A DNA stretch of 9,317 nt. Origin: an uncultured Granulosicoccaceae bacterium. Lineage in GTDB: Bacteria > Pseudomonadota > Gammaproteobacteria > JABXHR01. Position numbers and translations under genes: made by a program. Below the pieces are notes generated by a model. It ran no database searches and had not been told where the DNA came from. It saw only the letters and a program-made list of their open reading frames with translations. Shown here piece after piece: positions 6,720-9,317 of the stretch (position 1 is the stretch's first letter; every line of letters begins with the position of its first letter). The stretch spans positions 1 to 9,317 of the forward strand of contig CAKZUS010000194.1 in NCBI GenBank assembly GCA_937921805.1. Reading direction: 5' to 3'.

Positions 6720-7885
6720 GTATTTCTGAGCAAGCGCTGTTAGATGAGTTGGAACACGGCAACTCACGTCCCTGGCGGGACTGGGCCTATCTAGCGCTAT
6801 TGACGGCCGCCAGCGGGGCGGGCCTGTGGCACTACGGCGCGGCGATGGATGGCTATGAACAGGCCATCAGCATCGGCAGCGCCATCAGCCTGGGGGTGAT
6901 GGCGCTACGCTGGCGGGCGATTCAGAGCCTGAGCATAGCGGTGTTGCTGCTGTGCACCGCTGCGTTTATGAGCTATCAAGGCGATTTGGCACGCGCAGAG
7001 AGCGCGTTTTGGCTGCGATATGTGCTCTCCAGCCAGTCGGCGATTATGTGGATGAGCGCATTGTTTGTGATGTCTACGCTGGCGTACTACTGGGGGCTGC
7101 TGCTGCGCTCGGAGTTCAGCTCGCGCGTGGGCAGTGCGCTGAGCTGGTGCGCGACAGCCATGGGGCTAGTGGGTCTGGTGGTCCGCTGGCGCGAGTCTTA
7201 TCTGATTCACCCAGACTACGGGCATATCCCTGTCAGTAATCTCTATGAAGTATTTATTCTGTTTGCCGTGATCACGGCACTGCTCTATCTCCACTACGAA
7301 TCTTCGCACCAAAACCGGCGCCTGGGCGCTTTTGCTCTGACTGTTATTAGCGCGGCGGTGGCGTTTTTGTTGTGGTATCAGTTCTCGCGCGGCGCCGATG
7401 AGATTCTGCCGCTCGTCCCTGCGCTCAATAGCTACTGGATGAAGATTCACGTTCCCGCCAACTTTATTGGCTACGGGGCTTTTGCGGTATCGGCCATGAT
7501 GGCGTGCGCGTATCTCCTGCGTCAGTGGAGCGTGCGCCGCTTTGGAGAGGACAACGCTTTTGCGCGGCAGATTGATGTCGAGATGGTCGAAGATGTGATG
7601 TACAAATCCATCGCGCTGGGCTTTGCGTTTTTCACCCTCGCGACCGTGTTAGGGGCGCTGTGGGCCGCCGAGGCCTGGGGGGGATATTGGTCTTGGGATC
7701 CTAAAGAGACCTGGGCTTTGATCGTGTGGTTGAACTATGCGGCCTGGTTACACCTCAAACTCAGCAAAGGATGGCGCGGGGCGCCGATGGCGTGGTGGTC
7801 TGTCGTGGGACTGTTCGTCACGTTATTTGCCTTTTTGGGCGTGAATATGTTTTTGTCAGGCTTGCATTCCTACGGCGGCCTGTAA
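6716..7885 (+). CDS. ccsA: Cytochrome c biogenesis protein CcsA (CcsB), heme handling
   Basis: A 389-residue polytopic membrane protein, partner of ResB in System II. The tryptophan-rich WWD motif is intact: WGGYWSWDPKETW (321-333), the periplasmic heme-binding loop of the heme-handling family (also CcmC and CcmF). Flanking histidines expected as heme ligands are present: H245 in KIHVPANF and H384 in GLHSYGGL near the C-terminus. HPDYGHIPVSNLYE (165-178) is another conserved family stretch. Several hydrophobic helices are visible, roughly at 23-38, 53-67, 71-86, 108-131, 140-156, 178-193, 205-221, 249-268, 298-316, 331-348 and 361-381; the exact number was not computed. The start codon overlaps the resB stop (ATGA), indicating one transcript. 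dsbA follows 25 bp downstream. Confidence 0.95.
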   Translation: MSISEQALLDELEHGNSRPWRDWAYLALLTAASGAGLWHYGAAMDGYEQAISIGSAISLGVMALRWRAIQSLSIAVLLLCTAAFMSYQGDLARAESAFWLRYVLSSQSAIMWMSALFVMSTLAYYWGLLLRSEFSSRVGSALSWCATAMGLVGLVVRWRESYLIHPDYGHIPVSNLYEVFILFAVITALLYLHYESSHQNRRLGAFALTVISAAVAFLLWYQFSRGADEILPLVPALNSYWMKIHVPANFIGYGAFAVSAMMACAYLLRQWSVRRFGEDNAFARQIDVEMVEDVMYKSIALGFAFFTLATVLGALWAAEAWGGYWSWDPKETWALIVWLNYAAWLHLKLSKGWRGAPMAWWSVVGLFVTLFAFLGVNMFLSGLHSYGGL

Positions 7886-7910
7886 CGTTAATTTGAGGAT
7901 TGAGAACACT

Positions 7911-8534
7911 ATGTTTAGAGGACTATTGCTCGCCTTGGCGATGCTAAGCACACAGGTTCAGGCGCAAGCACTGAGCGGATATGAGCAAACTGGCCGCCCA
8001 GCGGTAGAGCGCGAAGATGGCAAAATCGAGATCGTCGAATACTTTTGGTTCGGCTGCCCTCACTGCTACGCTCTAGAGCCGCATATGAAAGCATGGCTCA
8101 AGACCAAGCCAGATTATGTCGAATTCCGCCGCGAGGCCCCGCCGTTTAATCAGGGCTGGGTTGCCCATGCTCAGGCCTTCTACGCGGCGGAGAAGATGGG
8201 CGTCAACGACATCTTCTTTGACGCACTATTCGATGCGATTCATAAAGACAAGCGCCGCCTTAATTCTGTTGAGAGTATCTCGGAGTTTGCGGGAGAGCTG
8301 GGTATTGATGAAGAGCTGTTTGCCAAAACCATGAAAAGCTTCGCGGTGCGTGGCGACATGCAAAAAGCGGCAAAATCTGCCGTTGAATATGGTCTGCGCG
8401 GTGTACCAGCGATCATCATCAATGGCCAATACCGCACCAGTGGCAGCATTGCCGGCTCCTACAACGAGTTGATCAATGTAATGAATGCTGTGGCCGAGCG
8501 GGAATACAAGGCAGCCAATACGGCGACTAATTAG
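7911..8534 (+). CDS. dsbA: Thiol:disulfide interchange protein DsbA
   Basis: A 207-residue periplasmic disulfide oxidoreductase. The N-terminus (MFRGLLLALAMLSTQVQAQA) is a Sec signal peptide, probably cleaved at an AxA site at 18-20. The active site is FGCPHCY with C49 and C52, the CPHC form of DsbA. The cis-proline loop is GVPAII (164-169, P166). The helical insert between them and the overall length fit proteobacterial DsbA. It oxidises cysteine pairs in exported proteins and is itself reoxidised by DsbB, which is not in the window. The ATG at 7911 gives a normal signal peptide, with AGGA 11 nt upstream; an in-frame TTG at 7893 would add six residues and is less likely. Its place directly after resB-ccsA ties cysteine oxidation to heme attachment. 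The stop codon lies inside a 14-bp palindrome (8524-8537). Confidence 0.95.
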   Translation: MFRGLLLALAMLSTQVQAQALSGYEQTGRPAVEREDGKIEIVEYFWFGCPHCYALEPHMKAWLKTKPDYVEFRREAPPFNQGWVAHAQAFYAAEKMGVNDIFFDALFDAIHKDKRRLNSVESISEFAGELGIDEELFAKTMKSFAVRGDMQKAAKSAVEYGLRGVPAIIINGQYRTSGSIAGSYNELINVMNAVAEREYKAANTATN

Positions 8535-8560
8535 TCGACTCACTAAGCCTCGGACGAGAC

Positions 8561-8616
8561 TCCAAGTCCAAGCTAGAACGCCTAGCTCGACCCCGCTCTA
8601 CTTGGCTTTACTTGGC
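8561..8616 (+). repeat. Nested repeats and hairpin in the dsbA 3' region
   Basis: Two tandem TCCAAG units (8561-8566, 8567-8572) are followed by a small perfect hairpin, AGCTAG (8571-8576) with CTAGCT (8582-8587), and then by two tandem ACTTGG units (8600-8605, 8610-8615). The left and right units are complementary, so an outer stem can close over the inner hairpin in more than one register. An intrinsic terminator follows at once. This could be a structured mRNA 3' end or a small RNA released from it. No known RNA family was recognised. Confidence 0.4.
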
Positions 8617-8621
8617 TCATT

Positions 8622-8659
8622 AACACGGATCCTGCTCGGATCCGTGTTGTCTACTTTTT
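8622..8659 (+). terminator. Rho-independent terminator after dsbA
   Basis: A perfect 11-bp stem, AACACGGATCC (8622-8632) and GGATCCGTGTT (8638-8648), has a 5-nt loop (TGCTC). It is followed after GTCTAC by T5 (8655-8659). It ends the cytochrome c4/resB/ccsA/dsbA transcript and insulates dksA. The six bases between stem and T-run make it slightly less than ideal. Confidence 0.75.
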
Positions 8660-8772
8660 AGCCTGCTCCATTGAACCCCTGTTTTGGCAAGCTTTGTGCT
8701 ATTGGAAGCCACGCTGATATTTTCAGCACCATGCCTACAAAGCACACAACCATATCTGGGGGAATCACCACA

Positions 8773-9207
8773 ATGACCGAGCAAGAGCTTCTACAAGCAA
8801 GCGAAGACGACTACATGAACGCCGAACAGTTTGCGTTCTTCAAGGCCCGCCTGCTCGCTTTGCGGGAGACTTTTGTCGAGCGCATGAACAATCATCGCCA
8901 CGGTGAGAACGAGCGCCACGCCGATGAGGCCGACAAAGCCACTGCCGATGAGACCTACTGGCTCAACGTGCAGCTACGCGAGCGTGAGGCCCGCCAAATC
9001 AATGATATTGACACCGCACTCAAGCGCATACGCAGTGGTGACTATGGGTGGTGCGAGGATACGGGCGAGATGATCGGGCTGCGCCGCCTGCTTGCTAACC
9101 CCATGGCGCAGTACTGCGCGCATGCTATGGAGCGCCGTGAGCGCCGCGCGCGCACCATCGGTACGCTTGGATCCGTGCGCGACGACGACATCATGACAAC
9201 AGCTTAG
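8773..9207 (+). CDS. dksA: DksA/TraR-family transcription regulator, two-cysteine type
   Basis: A 144-residue DksA-like protein that would bind in the RNA polymerase secondary channel and, with ppGpp, retune promoters during the stringent response. The coiled-coil tip motif DxxDxA is present as DEADKA (51-56), between long charged helices (about 12-45 and 57-88). The C-terminal globular region GDYGWCEDTGEMIGLRRL (89-106) is clearly DksA. Only two of the four zinc-finger cysteines remain: C94 and C115, with T97 and A118 in the other two places. This CxxT/CxxA pattern resembles DksA2 of Pseudomonas aeruginosa, which works without zinc. The start at 8773 is preferred for its GGGGGA ribosome-binding stretch about 8 nt upstream and its normal family length; a TTG at 8671 would add 34 residues. 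It lies after the dsbA terminator, so it is probably a separate transcript. Its 3' end overlaps the opposing gene by a few bases. Confidence 0.92.
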   Translation: MTEQELLQASEDDYMNAEQFAFFKARLLALRETFVERMNNHRHGENERHADEADKATADETYWLNVQLREREARQINDIDTALKRIRSGDYGWCEDTGEMIGLRRLLANPMAQYCAHAMERRERRARTIGTLGSVRDDDIMTTA

Positions 9208-9317
9208 GCAGGCTTCCAGAGCGGGTCCCGACTCGCTCCCGCTTGCTCCAGCCTCTCTAGGTAGGTATTCCAGTACGTTGTCTGATTGACCGCCAAGTCA
9301 TGCAGCAGCGCCCAGTT
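9204..9317 (-). CDS. C-terminal fragment of an unidentified gene, start beyond right edge
   Basis: The minus strand is open from the right edge to a TAA at 9206-9204, giving 37 codons. The visible part includes WALLHDLAVNQTTYWNTYL and ends LWKPA. Codon choice is protein-like, and the convergent abutment with dksA fits a real gene end. The fragment is amphipathic and probably helical, but too short to name a family. In many gammaproteobacteria gluQ lies next to dksA; I cannot confirm that this is it, and its position on the opposite strand argues against the usual dksA-gluQ order. Confidence 0.6.
   Translation of the reverse strand, partial: NWALLHDLAVNQTTYWNTYLERLEQAGASRDPLWKPA

Noticed and set aside
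8671..8772. TTG at 8671 as start of dksA
   Set aside because: It would add 34 residues without DksA similarity; the ATG at 8773 has a strong GGGGGA upstream and gives the normal length.

Overview
The window looks like a chromosomal segment of a gammaproteobacterium or betaproteobacterium. The basis is the core block engB - cytochrome c4 - resB - ccsA - dsbA - dksA, in which a cytochrome c4 gene sits divergent to engB and is followed by System II (ResB/CcsA) cytochrome c maturation genes. DksA and periplasmic CPHC-type DsbA also fit proteobacteria. The genus cannot be told from the sequence alone. No tRNA, rRNA, CRISPR array, transposase or integrase gene was seen.

Left third (1-3294): an accessory-looking region. 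A long open frame on the minus strand, open at the left edge and starting at 1182, encodes an unrecognised protein of at least 394 residues. Divergent from it, after a 204-bp AT-rich spacer with a dyad repeat, lies a tight two-gene operon: an AAA/ABC-type ATPase of the RloA/AbiLi kind (1387-2622) and an RloB/AbiLii-family protein (2629-3294). Such pairs are known as abortive-infection or restriction-linked defence modules (AbiL/RloAB), so this is probably a small anti-phage island. Whether the divergent gene belongs to it is open.

Middle and right (3306-9207): core genes. engB (minus strand) ends 11 bp from rloB, tail to tail. Divergent from engB is a di-heme cytochrome c4 with a signal peptide. 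After a spacer with a strong hairpin come resB and ccsA (4-bp ATGA overlap), which export heme and attach it to CXXCH motifs. dsbA, the periplasmic disulfide-forming oxidase, follows 25 bp later. The four genes form a coherent unit: a c-type cytochrome, the machinery that attaches its heme, and an enzyme of periplasmic cysteine oxidation. A structured 3' region and a good intrinsic terminator close the unit.

Right end: a dksA-like gene encodes a two-cysteine form in which two of the four zinc-finger cysteines are replaced (CxxT/CxxA). It overlaps tail to tail with the C-terminal 37 codons of an unidentified minus-strand gene that runs off the right edge.
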